Shown: piece by piece, positions 44,085 through 56,097 of the stretch
How positions within the stretch are numbered: position 1 is the first letter of the stretch
How the letters are laid out: every line of letters begins with the position of its first letter
Assembly (NCBI GenBank): GCA_949987705.1
Contig: OX465281.1
Span: 179,504,516-179,568,515, forward strand
Direction: 5' to 3'
DNA length: 64,000 nucleotides
DNA from: Thereva unica
Taxonomy: Eukaryota; Arthropoda; Insecta; Diptera; Therevidae
Notes under the pieces: model-generated
The model's database searches: none
The model's input: the letters and a program-made list of their open reading frames with translations, nothing else
Told to the model about the DNA's origin: nothing
Translations under genes and position numbers: made by a program

Positions 44085-45989
44085 TTACTTTTCGGTTACG
44101 GTTAACTTGAACGTTTGACTACGGCTGCCTTCGGTAAAATTGGGAGATATTTCGGACACATTGACTCGAGAGGGTACTCCTACTATTTCTTGGGAATGCT
44201 TCTTACAACGAAATTTATCTCTAAAAATGTATATTATGACTAAAGCAATTGCGGTTATTGCAGTATAGCTAATTGCATATTGATGGGCGTCATGTCCACT
44301 GCTCGTATTAAGTAAATCGACTTTCTCATTTTTCTTCTGTTGTTCTATCGCCTTGCTCAAGTGTTTTAGATCATCGTGACCATAGAATTTAATTAGTTGG
44401 GTTTTACTAACGGGCGTTGTGTTAGAAATTAATTTTTCGGGATTTTTTATATGGTAAGTAAGGTTGATTGAGGGCAGATAAAAGGTTTTAATTTGGGAAG
44501 TTTTTGAATTATGTCCTTGGATGATCATTTCTGTCGTTCGTAAATAACAATTTGGAGATAATTTGAGCGTTCCGGTTCCTTCTATTTTGTATGGAGTTAT
44601 TGTGTTAGCGCATATAGCATCTACAACGGTGGGTTTCTCTAAAGAAAATAGCCACTTGTTGGGCTCGGATAACTGGATCCAGAAACTTGATTTGGGGGCT
44701 ATTTGGATGTCACAATCGTTTGGCACTTGTGTACTGTGTTTAAGTAACTCAATTTCACACAGGTTGTTAGTGGACTGAACGTTGAAAATGGGGTAGATTA
44801 CTCTACAAAGAAATTTCTCGAGGTCTGTGGTCAAACAATTGCTGAGATCGAACTTGTTCAAAGAGTAATAATGCTCGCGGTTATAGTCTACAATTAGGTA
44901 TTCAAGGGATGGTCTGATATATGCGAATTTATTATTATGAGGGACTGGTAATGGGACGACTTTATAGAGTTGATACTGTTCCCTAAATGGAAGGGGGAGT
45001 TTGAGAACAAAAATGATTTTGTCGTCGATTGCGCGAGTGCTAACGTGTCCAAGCAGATGCAGCTGGAGGAGGTTATCTTCTCTATTGATGATGGGAAGAA
45101 TTAACGAGTCCGGTAATCCCTTTTGTATATTTATTAAAAGCTCATGTGCTTGTTGTGGAGTAATTATAGCTGGGTGAGGTTTGCCATGCTGGAGGTCCAT
45201 CATTAGGCTCATTAGGGTATTTTGGACATTTTGGTGCCTTATCATGACTAGTGTAGTGAGTGAAACCAATGATTCCATTTCAATGAGGGTATCTCTTATT
45301 ATATCTTCAGTTTTTATAGCATTTAATACAGAATTTAACTTGGATAATTTGGTTTCTATGTGGGAAAATTGGTCCTCAATATCGGTCTGAGACTTATTAA
45401 AAATATTTACAGTGGTATCTATGATGTATGTTTGATTTCTGACTAAGGTAAGGAGATATTTTTCGTTATCCTTGAGACCTTGAGACTATTGATTTGATCA
45501 CTGAAAGCCTTTGCATCCTCTACACTTAAGGTGCCGAAAAACATTTTACTGAGACTGCCTATGGCGTTGAACAATCCTCGTTTAGACCGGTGTTTGTTGT
45601 TATTTAGTGTTTGGGCTTTTTGTTCTATGTCCTTCATAATAGCCTGAAGAGTATGTACGATTTCGGAGCACGTCACGGGGGTATCACGTATTTTTGCCGT
45701 TTCTGCGCAAGCTTTACTTATAGCGTCATTGTATTGCAATAATTTAGAGAATTCTAAGTGGAAATTTTTTAAATCGAAGTATATAATTACGTGCCACTCG
45801 GTGCTGTATAAGCCGGCTTTACCAATTTCCTCAAAGTAGATGCCCGGATTGTGGGTGAAATTCTTTAGGATTAACTCGTTTTTAGCAAAGTCGGATTTGT
45901 AGCGACTAAGAAAAATTTACTTAGTGACACACTGTAGACCATTTTGAATTATGTTATGGATAAGGTCTAAGGCGATTGGGAGTGTACTC
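44085..45989 (-). pseudogene. E2 errantivirus-like env (F-type envelope), frameshifted
   Basis: The region starts with an ATG at 45989 overlapping the end of integrase, has early stops (first near 45917), then an open stretch 45739-45443 with a furin-type site and fusion peptide (RSKR, then GLFNAIGSLSKMFFGTL), typical of baculovirus-F/errantivirus envelopes. After another frame change, 397 codons (45278-44085) give the ectodomain, with paired cysteines, a membrane anchor (AISYTAITAIALVIIYIF) and a cytoplasmic tail. The protein would mediate membrane fusion if intact. At least two frame breaks make this copy inactive. It keeps the N-terminal part that E1 env lacks. Confidence 0.8.
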
Positions 45990-47055
45990 ATTCCGTGAAG
46001 GACTTTAAATTATTGTTGTGGACAACTTTATTTTTGTTTACAATTCTTACAGTTGTATTTTCTTCCGAATTGATTTCAACTATTTCGTACGGACCTGACC
46101 ACAAAGGGGCGAATTTACCTTTTCTCGCATGGTTTTTAAGTAGTACCTTTTCTCCCACGTTAAATTTTCTGATTTCGGTGGTTTTATCGTAGTATGCCTT
46201 CGACGTATTTTTGCTTTTTAGTAAATTTTCTCGGGCTATCCGGTGACTATGCTGTAGTCGTGCCTTCAGTTCGTTACTATAATTATCATAATTATAACTC
46301 ATTACGGGTTCTGTTTTTACTGCGTTGGGTAATTCGGCTTGAAATCCGTACAATAATTCATGAGGAGCGTAATTCGTACTAGAATGCGGAGTAGTATTAT
46401 AGACTAACATTGCATAAGGGATCCATGTGTCCCAGGTGCTTGGATCGCGGTTGACGTAATGTCTGAGGTATTCCGCTAAGGTTCTATGACTCCGCTCAAG
46501 GGCACCGTTGGTTTGCGGGTGATAAGGGCTTGTCTGTAACTTTCGGATTTTTAATAGTTTGCAGACGTTATTGAACATTTCGCTCAAAAAATTTGAACCT
46601 TGATCCGTTACTATAGATTGAGGAGTGCCATGTCGGCAAAGAATTTGAGTACAATATTTTTCTGCAATAGTCCGCGCTTCTGTGTTGGGGAGAGGAATAG
46701 CCTCTGAGTATTTGGTTAAATCGTCCTGGAACGTAAGTAAATACTTATTGTTCGCGTAACTATTCGGTAAAGATCCAACAATATCTAAAAATACTTTTTC
46801 GAATGGCCTAATACTAGTTGTAGTGATTTTCATTGGGATCTTTTGTGTTCTAGATAATTTATTTTTCTGGCACGAAGAACACCTTTTTATAAAGTCTTCC
46901 ACATCTTTGGTTACCGGGCCAGTTATATTTGAGCCTAATCCTCTTCACGGTTCTTTCAATTCCTTGGTGACCACCAATAGGAGATAGGTGATAAGTTTTT
47001 ATAAGTCTTCAATCTCACTTTTATTGGTTAAGTTTTTGACTTGGGACATATAACA
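45988..47055 (-). pseudogene. E2 errantivirus-like integrase, 5' truncated by BEL-2
   Basis: Integrase codons begin at the BEL-2 LTR edge with the HH part of the zinc module (HLSPIGGHQGIERTVKRI), shift frame near 46915, and then run open from 46902 to 45988. That stretch has CSSCQKNK, FLDIVGSLP (first Asp), VTDQGSNFLS (second Asp), GALERSHRT (Glu) and a C-terminal GPYEIVEI module. RT and RNase H are not present; they would lie beyond the right edge of the window on the far side of BEL-2. It integrates proviral DNA in the family; here it is disrupted. Confidence 0.85.
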
Positions 47056-47189
47056 TGTTACGTCTATGTTTGAAGTTTGGAAAACATTTATCACAAGTGT
47101 GCCGTGATCACCTTTGTTAGATTATTTACAAATTCACTTTCGAAAGAATAGTTCAATATATTTAAAGTTATTTTGTCACATTCAAATTC

Positions 47190-47414
47190 AAATTAATTAT
47201 AATGTCTCACTTCAAATTCTAATCGCAATGTTTATTCAAAACTATTTTTCGAATGTTCAACGACAAATTAATTACAATGTTTCACTTCAAATTCTAATCA
47301 CAATGTTTATTCAAAACTATTTTTCGAATGTTCAATGTCAAATTAATTACAATGTTTCACTTCATACTCTAATCACAAATGTTCAATATTAGTTTATTTA
47401 TTCAAAGTTATTTT
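47190..47414. repeat. 75-bp tandem repeat in the BEL-2 LTR
   Basis: Three units starting at 47190, 47265 and 47340 (AAATTAATTA(C/T)AATGT...). The third is partly degenerate. Confidence 0.85.
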
Positions 47415-48279
47415 CTAATATCCAACTTCAAATTAATCGCAATGTTTCACTTTAATTCACTTTATGAACATGGATGTTGCCAGAAATATTGCCTTGGTAG
47501 CTGTGTTTATTTCCCTCGTTGCTATTAAATGCTGCTAGGAATGTCGTCCACTGGTTCTGATTTGGTTTTTTCTGCTTAGACCTATAGATGTCGTTGATGG
47601 TGCGTTGTTTCTGCTGTTCCTTAGCTGATTCTCCGTTCAACTTTTCGATTGGGTTGACCTTAAATAATCTATGGATTTTGATTAGCATTAGATTATATTT
47701 GGGATGCTGTCTCAATACTACAGCTTAGGAAGTTGGTGGTACAGTACTCCGCTCAACTTGGATTGGGTTTAGAGTTGATTCGTATGAGGGGTAATATTGG
47801 GATGCTGTCTCAATACTACAGCTTAGGAAGTTGGCGGTACAGTACTCCGCTCAACTTGGATTGGGTTTGGCCTTTGAATGATCTTTAGATTCCTCAGGCT
47901 CAATTCTCCTGATTTGGTTGAAATCACTTCCTTTCTCAGGCTCAGTTCTCCTGGAAAGATCAAAGTGATCTGAACTTCATCGATCACTACTGCGATATTT
48001 ATTGCAGAGGTTTCAATGGAAACGGGCAATCTTGGTGGGGCAATTTGAAGCCAAATGTTTTTGCTTGTATGCGTGCCCCTTCTCTATATATATAACATCT
48101 ATTTGTTTTGATTGTGTGTATCACAACCTTTCTGGTTATATGTATATATAATCTATCCTGTTCTGACAGTTGACGTTGGAAACATATAGGTAAGCTGGTT
48201 TATTTATGTTTAATGTGTTTTATATAATTTATGTTATTTATTTTGTAGGAAGGAGTTTTATTATTTATTTGTGGAGAGA

Positions 48280-48327
48280 CGGAGGAGTTATAAAAAAAAA
48301 AAAAAAAAAAAAAAACGGAGGAGTTAT
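48280..48327. repeat. Poly(A) tract between two copies of CGGAGGAGTTAT
   Basis: A run of 24 A is flanked by perfect 12-bp copies (48280-48291 and 48316-48327). A third copy of the site, lacking its first base, follows the LINE at 50012-50022. This looks like a retrotransposition event that left only poly(A). Confidence 0.7.
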
Positions 48328-50011
48328 TTCCTATTAGCATACCCGGATAGGATAAAGGAAAGATGGAGACAATATTTTCAAAACTTATTGAATCCAACTC
48401 AAAGAATAAACGAAAACTCACAGGCGGAAGCAATGGTAATACCTCAAGATAGTATCCCAATAGAACCACCAACACTGGATGAGGTACGGGAAGCTGTGAA
48501 AAGGCAAAAAAGCAGCAAATCCCCAGGCATCGATGGAATCGCAGCTGAGCTACTAAAGGAAGGAGGGCCGCAACTCTTAAGGAACTTACACGAACTCATA
48601 TGTAACGTCTGGGAGGAAGAAGTTATACCAGATGACTGGAAGAAAGCGATTATATGTCCAATCTACAACAAAGGAGATAAATTAACCTGTAAAAACTACA
48701 GAGGCATCTCACTCCTCAGCACCAGCTACAAAACCTTCACAATCCTTGTGAAGCAAAAACTAGAACCTATAGCGGAAGGCCTTATAGGAGAATATCAAGC
48801 TGGTTTTAGGACAAACAGGTCAACATCGGACCAACTGCTGACCTTAAAACAAATTCTGGAGAAAACCTGGGAAAGGAATATAGATATATACCAGATATTT
48901 GTCGACTTTCAACAGGCATATGACTCGATAAACAGAGAGAGGCTGTACAGGATCCTATTGGAATTAGGAGTCCCCTCCAAGCTGGTACGACTGATAAAAT
49001 GCCCAACGAATAGCTCCCTGGCGAAAGTAAGGATTCAAAATGCAATAACAGAAGAGTTCGAAGTGCGACAAGGTCTTAGACAAGGAGATGGACTAGCCCC
49101 CATGCTTTTCAACCTGGCCCTAGAATGGGTGATAAGAAAAACATCAGTACGGGGAAATGCGTCCATAGCAACGCAGTCTGTACAATTACTTGGATATGCG
49201 GATGACGTGAACATCGTGGGAAGGTCCTTCTTGGCAGCAAAAGAAGTCTATGTCGAATTAAAAGAGGCGGCCAAGGACATAGGGCTGAACATCAATGAAG
49301 AAAAAACGAAGGTGATGCAACAATCCAGAGCTGGAAGATTTAGAATGGGAAGAAATATAACTATCGACGAACATAATCTAGAAGTAATCGATAAAACAGT
49401 CTACCTTGGGTCTACAATTACAAAAAGAAACGATGAAAAGGAAGAAGTAACTAGACGAATACTACTGGCTAATAGAGCTTTTTATGCCCAAAAACAAATA
49501 TTGCACTCAAGATTTGTGCACAGAAAAACGAAACTCTCACTCTACAAAACAGTAATACGACCAGTACTGTGCTATGGCAGCGAGACTTGGACTATGACCC
49601 AGGAGATAGAGGAACAAGTCAACAGGTTTGAGAGGAAGGTGCTCAGATGCATAATAGGCCCAACGAGAGAGGATGGGATATGGCGAAGGAGATACAACAA
49701 CGAGTTGTATGAAATTTTTGACGACCCACAACTCTCAACGTTTATAAAAATCAACAGACTAAGACTAGCCGGCCACGTAATCAGGATGAATGATAACCGT
49801 ATCCCAAAACGGCTTATGGTGGCCGAAATTCCAGGAAACAGACCAGTAGGTAGACCCAGAAGAAGATGGATGGACTCTGTGACGGCTGACGCAGAGACAA
49901 TGCTGAACATTCGGAACTGGAGAACTGCTGCAAGGAACCGTCAGACTTGGAGAAATGCCCTAGAGGAGGCCAAGGCTCGATTTGGGCTGTAGCGCCATTG
50001 GATGGATGGAT
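48328..50011 (+). pseudogene. RTE-like LINE, 5' truncated (reverse transcriptase to C-terminus)
   Basis: About 550 codons read open to a stop at 49992. RT blocks are present: SSKSPGIDGIAAELLKEGG, YRGISLLSTSYK, AGFRTNRSTSDQL, FVDFQQAYDSI (first Asp), GLRQGDGLAPMLF, and LGYADDVNIVG (YADD). The thumb and a terminal LAGHVIRMND / GRPRRRWMDSV region follow. The endonuclease is absent. A very short 3' UTR ends in a (GGAT)n-like tail, common in RTE-type elements. Insertion duplicated GGAGGAGTTAT. A start is not present: the open frame begins inside the truncated 5' end. Confidence 0.8.
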
Positions 50012-50207
50012 GGAGGAGTTATTTTGTGGATAATAGGAGTTGCCAGGTAATATTTTGTTGTAATTTTTGATTTGTTTTTGTTTTGTTTATTTTTACAGAA
50101 AAAGTGGTTTTGATTTTTGGGAATGATTGAGGTAATTTATGTTTTAAGATAACTTTCCTTTGTGCTTTTTAATTATTTCTTTTAGGGTGCAGCCGCAGCA
50201 TCGAACA

Positions 50208-50222
50208 TATTCCCCCGCCTTG
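50208..50222 (-). promoter_or_regulatory. Polypurine tract of BEL-2
   Basis: The minus strand reads AAGGCGGGGGAATA immediately before TGTTCGATGC, the LTR start. This fixes the orientation of the 47056-50207 LTR and shows that the 50475-50861 frame belongs to BEL-2. Confidence 0.6.
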
Positions 50223-50474
50223 ACAATGTAGTGGACTTCATTGTGAACATTTGGATTTATTTAAATAAATTTATGCTTAGTGCACTTTTGAGTTTTTATT
50301 TTTTTTATTTTTTTTTTTATTTTATTGTTCTGTACACATTTGGGATTCGTTATCCGCTTTGTTGTTGGTTTGCTGGAGTTTTACTTTGAATTTATTTTCC
50401 ATGGTTTTTGGAAAACGTAGGTTTCCTTGCTCGATCTTCATGCGAAAGGATTTTTTAGCGCTTCGGATTTTATT

Positions 50475-50861
50475 TCATGGCAGCGAAATTGACTTAATGA
50501 GTTCCCATAATTCCGTGGCAATGATGAGATCTGCTGGTGGTTGTGACCGTCGTGCCCTGTACTCTTCTAATGTTATTTTCCGTTTTGGCCTGTGTGTGGA
50601 GTCCCTTGGTTGGTGATGGGGCTCTGATTCCGGGGAGAGAGCGCGACGTTTTGATGTTGGGATTCGTTGCGGCTGGGTCCTTTTTCTAATCTCTGGACCA
50701 GCCGGGAGTGCCTCGAATGGCCTTTTTGATCCTGGTCGTCGTGGTGATGAGATTTTTGTTTTTAAATTTTGTATGGTAGATAGTTTCCTCGGTGGTGCTG
50801 GGTGGTGTTCCCTTGGTGGTATTGAGAGTTCGGGTAGATCGTCTATCCAGAGATAATCCAT
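50475..50861 (-). CDS. BEL-2 additional ORF: basic proline-rich protein of unknown function
   Basis: A 128-codon frame starts with ATG at 50861 and ends at 50475, between the BEL-2 integrase and its polypurine tract. The N-terminus is acidic and proline-rich (MDYLWIDDLPELSIPP). The middle is strongly basic, with nuclear-localisation-like clusters (RRPGSKR, RKRTQPQRIPTSKRR). The C-terminus has KRKITLEEYRARR and a short amphipathic end (LIIATELWELIKSI). A likely splice acceptor (AACTGAATTTTCAG) lies about 30 bases upstream, so it could be made from a spliced RNA. BEL elements normally have one Gag-Pol frame. I do not recognise the family; an RNA- or DNA-binding role is inferred only from charge. 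Confidence 0.5.
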   Translation of the reverse strand: MDYLWIDDLPELSIPPREHHPAPPRKLSTIQNLKTKISSPRRPGSKRPFEALPAGPEIRKRTQPQRIPTSKRRALSPESEPHHQPRDSTHRPKRKITLEEYRARRSQPPADLIIATELWELIKSISLP

Positions 50862-51103
50862 TGGAAAATTTAAAATATTGGTTTGTCGTCGCCTGAAAAT
50901 TCAGTTTAACTGTTATAGCATGATAATTAATTTGTAACGGTTGATGTCTGGTGTTGGTTGATTCTAGGTTTTGCTGTTGTTTAGTTGGTTTGTGTCTGTG
51001 ATATTATATTAGGGTTGTGTGGGATCCATATGATTGAATAAAATTTTATTTATGTTGAGCCTAGGTGATCCTTTATTCTAACAATATAATTACATCTTTG
51101 GAC

Positions 51104-51135
51104 GTTTCGACATTAAATATTGATGTCATCATCAG
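51104..51135 (-). ncRNA. Hammerhead-like ribozyme core (minus-strand Penelope copy)
   Basis: The complement reads CTGATGA, then a GACAT/ATGTC stem, then GAAAC, the conserved catalytic core of hammerhead ribozymes. Penelope-like elements are known to carry such ribozymes in pseudo-LTRs. Stem I was not convincingly found, so activity is uncertain. Confidence 0.45.
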
Positions 51136-51337
51136 CTACAAATATTTTTAAGTGACATTTTTTTTAGTATGTTATTACATATAAAGATTTGTTTTATGAC
51201 ATTAACAATATAAAGCTTACCAGAGATTAAAATTTAATTTTGGCGCACGAATATTAAAAGAAAAACAGAACATTTATATCTAAATTCTTCAATTTTTTTT
51301 TTATTATATATCACAATCAAATTTTAAATTAAATATT

Positions 51338-51370
<33 letters not shown>

Positions 51371-51567
51371 CCATGATTTATTAATATTCATGGTCACGGG
51401 CAGAGCAACGTTGTCAAAGGAGAACCGTAAACTGTATATGAAGAAAGAGTTAAAGAATTTTTTTTTCTTTTGTAATGCTTTGGAAATAAGGAGAGACAAC
51501 ATCCAGGGAAAAAAATCTGATATTTATTACAGTGGTTGTTGGATAAAAATGGAGGGATAAATTCAAT

Positions 51568-53030
51568 TTATAGATAATTATCAATGAAATTGTTTAAAAA
51601 TTTTAAATTATTTTTATAGTCAGTATGATTGTTAAGAGTCAATTTGAAATTTTTATTAATTAAAAACGTTTCTTTGATAAGCCTATTGTCATATAATTTG
51701 TCGGAGTCTAAAATTTTTGTTTCCTTAAAATTGAATTTATGGCCAGTATCATATGTATGTTTGGTTAAAGCACTGTGAAAAGGGTTTAAGTTTTTGCTAT
51801 GGTAATCATGTTGATATATTCTTTTTTTTAGTGGCTGAGATGTTTCGCCAATATAAATTTTATCACACGCCCCACAATTAATCTGATAGATAACATTCTT
51901 AGTATCAATGGTCGGAATTTTGTCTTTAAGTTTGGTGAAAAAATTAGAAGTGGACAAAATTGATTTATTTGTAATTTTGATATTGCTATTGCATATAATT
52001 TTATTTAGCGCGTAGTTAGTGTCTTTGTCATAAGGGATTTTGGTATATATAATATTTAAATTTGAATTGTTATCGTTAAATGAAAGTGAGGTCATCTGAG
52101 ATCTTAATTTGTTTATTCTTTTATTGATGAACTTATTGATGATATATGGAGGATAACAGTTTTTTAATAATTTGGCATAAATGAGTTTAAAATTTTTGGA
52201 GTGGAATGATCGATGGGAGAGTAAAAAGGCTCGATCAACCAAGGCATTAATTACGCTGATTTTATATGTAAAGTTAGTATAGGAATGGTAGTTTAGGTAT
52301 CGTTCACTAGCAATCGGTTTTTGATACCAATCAGTAATGATTTTATTACCTGACTTAATTAGAGTCACATCTAAAAAGTTAAGTCTATTATTGTTTTCAA
52401 GCTCTAACGTGAATTTAATTTTCGGATGGTAACTATTAAATTTATTGAAAATTGCATTAATGTTGTCAAAAGGGATAATTAATAAGCAATCATCAACATA
52501 TCTTTTGTAGTATAGGATTTTAAATTGTGAATCAAGAATAATGCCTCTTTCTAGTTTTTGCAAAATTATATCAGCGAGGGAGCTGGAGATGCTCGAACCC
52601 ATAGGTGTGCCATCAATCTGTTTGTAAATAACATTATTATGGCTGAAAATTGCATTTTTGAAACAAAGTTTAATACCATCAATAAATTGGTCCAAATTAA
52701 GATCTGTAAATTCATAGATCTCATCCCATCTATCATTAATACATTTTAGAACTAATTCTTGAGGGATGCTAGGGTATAACGCTGTTACATCGAAACTTAC
52801 GAGACAATAGTTATCAGGGACATGTAGGTTTGAGATGTCATCTACCAGTTGAAATGAATTTTTAATATTAAATTCATATTTAGAGGTAACTTGAGTTAAA
52901 ACATTATTTAGGTACTTAGAAAGTTTGTAAATGGGGGTATCGATGGTAGAAGTGATCTGGCGCAATGGAATGTTTGGTTTGTGTATTTTCGGATTCATAT
53001 ACATTCTTCCGATATTAGGATTCTTTACTA
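51568..53030 (-). pseudogene. Penelope-like RT with GIY-YIG endonuclease, 5' truncated copy
   Basis: Nearly identical to the plus-strand copy but starting inside the N-terminal domain (IVKNPNIGRMYMNPKIHKPN, the last part from the ATG at 53004). RT blocks are SFDVTALYPSIP, GTPMGSSISSSLADI, YVDDCLL and NRLNFLDVTL. The frame passes directly into the endonuclease (CGACDKIYIGETSQPLKKR), so it shows the undisturbed junction. It lacks the first 330 or so residues of the full protein. Confidence 0.88.
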
Positions 53031-53447
53031 TACTTTATCCAACAACCACTGTAATAAATATCAGATTTTTTTCCCTGGATGTTGTCTCTCCTTATTTCCA
53101 AAGCATTACAAAAGAAAAAAAAATTCTCTAACTCTTTCTTCATATACAGTTTACGGTTCTCCTTTGACAACGTTGCTCTGCCCGTGACCATGAATATTAA
53201 TAAATCATGGGAAAAAAAAAAAAAAAAAAAAAAAAACAATATTTAATTTAAAATTTGATTGTGATATATAATAAAAAAAAAATTGAAGAATTTAGATATA
53301 AATGTTCTGTTTTTCTTTTAATATTCGTGCGTGCCAAAATTAAATTTTAATCTCTGGTAAGCTTTATATTGTTAATGTCATAAAACAAATCTTTATATGT
53401 AATATGTAATAACATACTAAAAAAATGTCACTTAAAAATATTTGTAG

Positions 53448-53479
53448 CTGATGATGACATCAATATTTAATGTCGAAAC
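53448..53479 (+). ncRNA. Hammerhead-like ribozyme core (plus-strand Penelope copy)
   Basis: CTGATGA (53448-53454), stem GACAT/ATGTC, then GAAAC (53475-53479). A possible stem III follows (ACGTC CAAA GATGT). It is located in the pseudo-LTR upstream of the RT gene, as expected for Penelope-type ribozymes. Stem I is weak in the sequence I can see. Confidence 0.5.
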
Positions 53480-53636
53480 GTCCAAAGATGTAATTATATT
53501 GTTAGAATAAAGGATCACCTAGGCTCAACATAAATAAAATTTTATTCAATCATATGGATCCCACACAACCCTAATATCATATTGGAGTAGAGCGAGCACC
53601 TCCATCATTTTTCTGCTTACCAGAGAGTATTGCATT

Positions 53637-56097
53637 ATGGCACAACAAGGTTTTTTCAACCAAATGAAAATACAGTTTGGCATTCAATCCACCAAATCTA
53701 TATACAGGTATTTTAATATTGTTAAAAAACTTGCAATCAAGGAGAACAGGTTATACTTTTTGACCACGTGCAAGTATGATAACCTCACTCCTAAATTTAT
53801 AAAAGAGTCTTGGAACAATAATCGTCGATATTATTCCAATCGCTTAAACAAAAAATTAGAACACAACATGAGATTATTTCATTACAAATTATTAAATTTA
53901 GAAATTAATGACACACGTTTAACCTTAAACCATTTAAGAAATATTAAATTACAGTTCATAATAGAATTTATTGATAACTTCCCTGTTGATTTATATTATT
54001 ATATCATTTTTAAAAGTAACAAAATATATCATGAAACTAAAAGAAAAAACAGAATATCTATTGAAAAGAAATTACAAAATTTACGTTGCCATGCCCTTAA
54101 GGACAGTATTTGTTCACTTTTAAGGGAACATTACCATAATTGGATAGTTAACTTAACTAACTTACAAATCAATGAAAAAATTTTAGTAATTCTATCCCTA
54201 GGACCGAATTTCAGTTACAAAACTAACAATATTAATTATATTAAACAATTAATCTTAGAAACATACACAAACCTTTCGGCATCAATAGATAGAAGTAATA
54301 TTTCAAGCAAAGACAACATTAAGTATAAAATTTCTAAATATCTAAACACTAGATTTAAAACTTTAAAAAATGAAAAATTATCTTACCCACAAATAGAATT
54401 ACTAAAATGGATTAGAATGACTAATCAATTTGTTAAAGACCACAAAGATACAATAATAATTACTAGAGCTGACAAAGGAGCGAAAACTGTATTAATGTAT
54501 AAACAAGAATATAACACCAAAGCTTGTGAAATTCTAGAAGACGACAACACCTATATTAAACTTAACCGTAACCCTATCAATAGTTTAGACACTGAGTGCA
54601 AAAAATATTTAAAACTCATAAATAAACCTGAACTCATAGTAAAGAATCCTAATATCGGAAGAATGTATATGAATCCGAAAATACACAAACCAAACATTCC
54701 ATTGCGCCAGATCACTTCTACCATCGATACCCCCATTTACAAACTTTCTAAGTACCTAAATAATGTTTTAACTCAAGTTACCTCTAAATATGAATTTAAT
54801 ATTAAAAATTCATTTCAACTGGTAGATGACATCTCAAACCTACATGTCCCTGATAACTATTGTCTCGTAAGTTTCGATGTAACAGCGTTATACCCTAGCA
54901 TCCCTCAAGAATTAGTTCTAAAATGTATTAATGATAGATGGGATGAGATCTATGAATTTACAGATCTTAATTTGGACCAATTTATTGATGGTATTAAACT
55001 TTGTTTCAAAAATGCAATTTTCAGCCATAATAATGTTATTTACAAACAGATTGATGGCACACCTATGGGTTCGAGCATCTCCAGCTCCCTCGCTGATATA
55101 ATTTTGCAAAAACTAGAAAGAGGCATTATTCTTGATTCACAATTTAAAATCCTATACTACAAAAGATATGTTGATGATTGCTTATTAATTATCCCTTTTG
55201 ACAACATTAATGCAATTTTCAATAAATTTAATAGTTACCATCCGAAAATTAAATTCACGTTAGAGCTTGAAAACAATAATAGACTTAACTTTTTAGATGT
55301 GACTCTAATTAAGTCAGGTAATAAAATCATTACTGATTGGTATCAAAAACCGATTGCTAGTGAACGATACCTAAACTACCATTCCTATACTAACTTTACA
55401 TATAAAATCAGCGTAATTAATGCCTTGGTTGATCGAGCCTTTTTACTCTCCCATCGATCATTCCACTCCAAAAATTTTAAACTCATTTATGCCAAATTAT
55501 TAAAAAACTGTTATCCTCCATATATCATCTATAAGTTCATCAATAAAAGAATAAACAAATTAAGATCTCAGATGACCTCACTTTCATTTAACGATAACAA
55601 TTCAAATTTAAATATTATATATACCAAAATCCCTTATTACAAAGACACTAACTACGCGCTAAATAAAATTATATGCAATAGCAATATCAAAATTACAAAT
55701 AAATCAATTTTGTCCACTTCTAATTTTTTCACCAAACTTAAAGACAAAATTCCGACCATTGATACTAAGAATGTTATCTATCAGTAATTGTGGGGCGTGT
55801 GATAAAATTTATATTGGCGAAACATCTCAGCCACTAAAAAAAAGAATATATCAACATGATTACCATAGCAAAAACTTAAACCCTTTTCACAGTGCTTTAA
55901 CCAAACATACATATGATACTGGCCATAAATTCAATTTTAAGGAAACAAAAATTTTAGACTCCGACAAATTATATGACAATAGGCTTATCAAAGAAACGTT
56001 TTTAATTAATAAAAATTTCAAATTGACTCTTAACAATCATACTGACTATAAAAATAATTTAAAATTTTTAAACAATTTCATTGATAATTATCTATAA
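53637..56097 (+). pseudogene. Penelope-like RT-endonuclease, full length with one frameshift
   Basis: From ATG at 53637 the frame runs 716 codons: an N-terminal domain, then RT with FDVTALYPSIP, GTPMGSSISSSLAD, YVDD and the FLDV block. A 2-base deletion near 55783, relative to the minus-strand copy, puts the C-terminal GIY-YIG nuclease (KIYIGETSQPLKKRIYQHD ... KETFLI, open to 56097) in another frame. In this class the RT primes at chromosome ends or nicks made by the GIY-YIG domain. The frameshift should uncouple the two activities in this copy. Confidence 0.88.

Larger units (their letters stand above)
47056..50207 (-). repeat. 3' LTR of BEL-2, interrupted by a LINE and a poly(A) insert
   Basis: On the minus strand the LTR starts TGTTCGATGC after a polypurine tract and ends ...GTAACA at 47056, where E2 integrase begins. 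Without the insertions it is about 1.4 kb. Its plus strand aligns in patches with the BEL-1 LTR (GATCAAAGTGATCTGAA, CGATATTTATT, TTGGTGGGG). It keeps plus-strand intron-like segments at 48190-48248, 50047-50098 and 50132-50185, and two short hairpins at 47894-47912 and 47936-47954. Confidence 0.7.

Noticed and set aside
48271..48342. Poly-lysine N-terminus of the RTE-like LINE frame
   Set aside because: It is translation of the inserted A tract and flanking LTR; the LINE starts at 48328.
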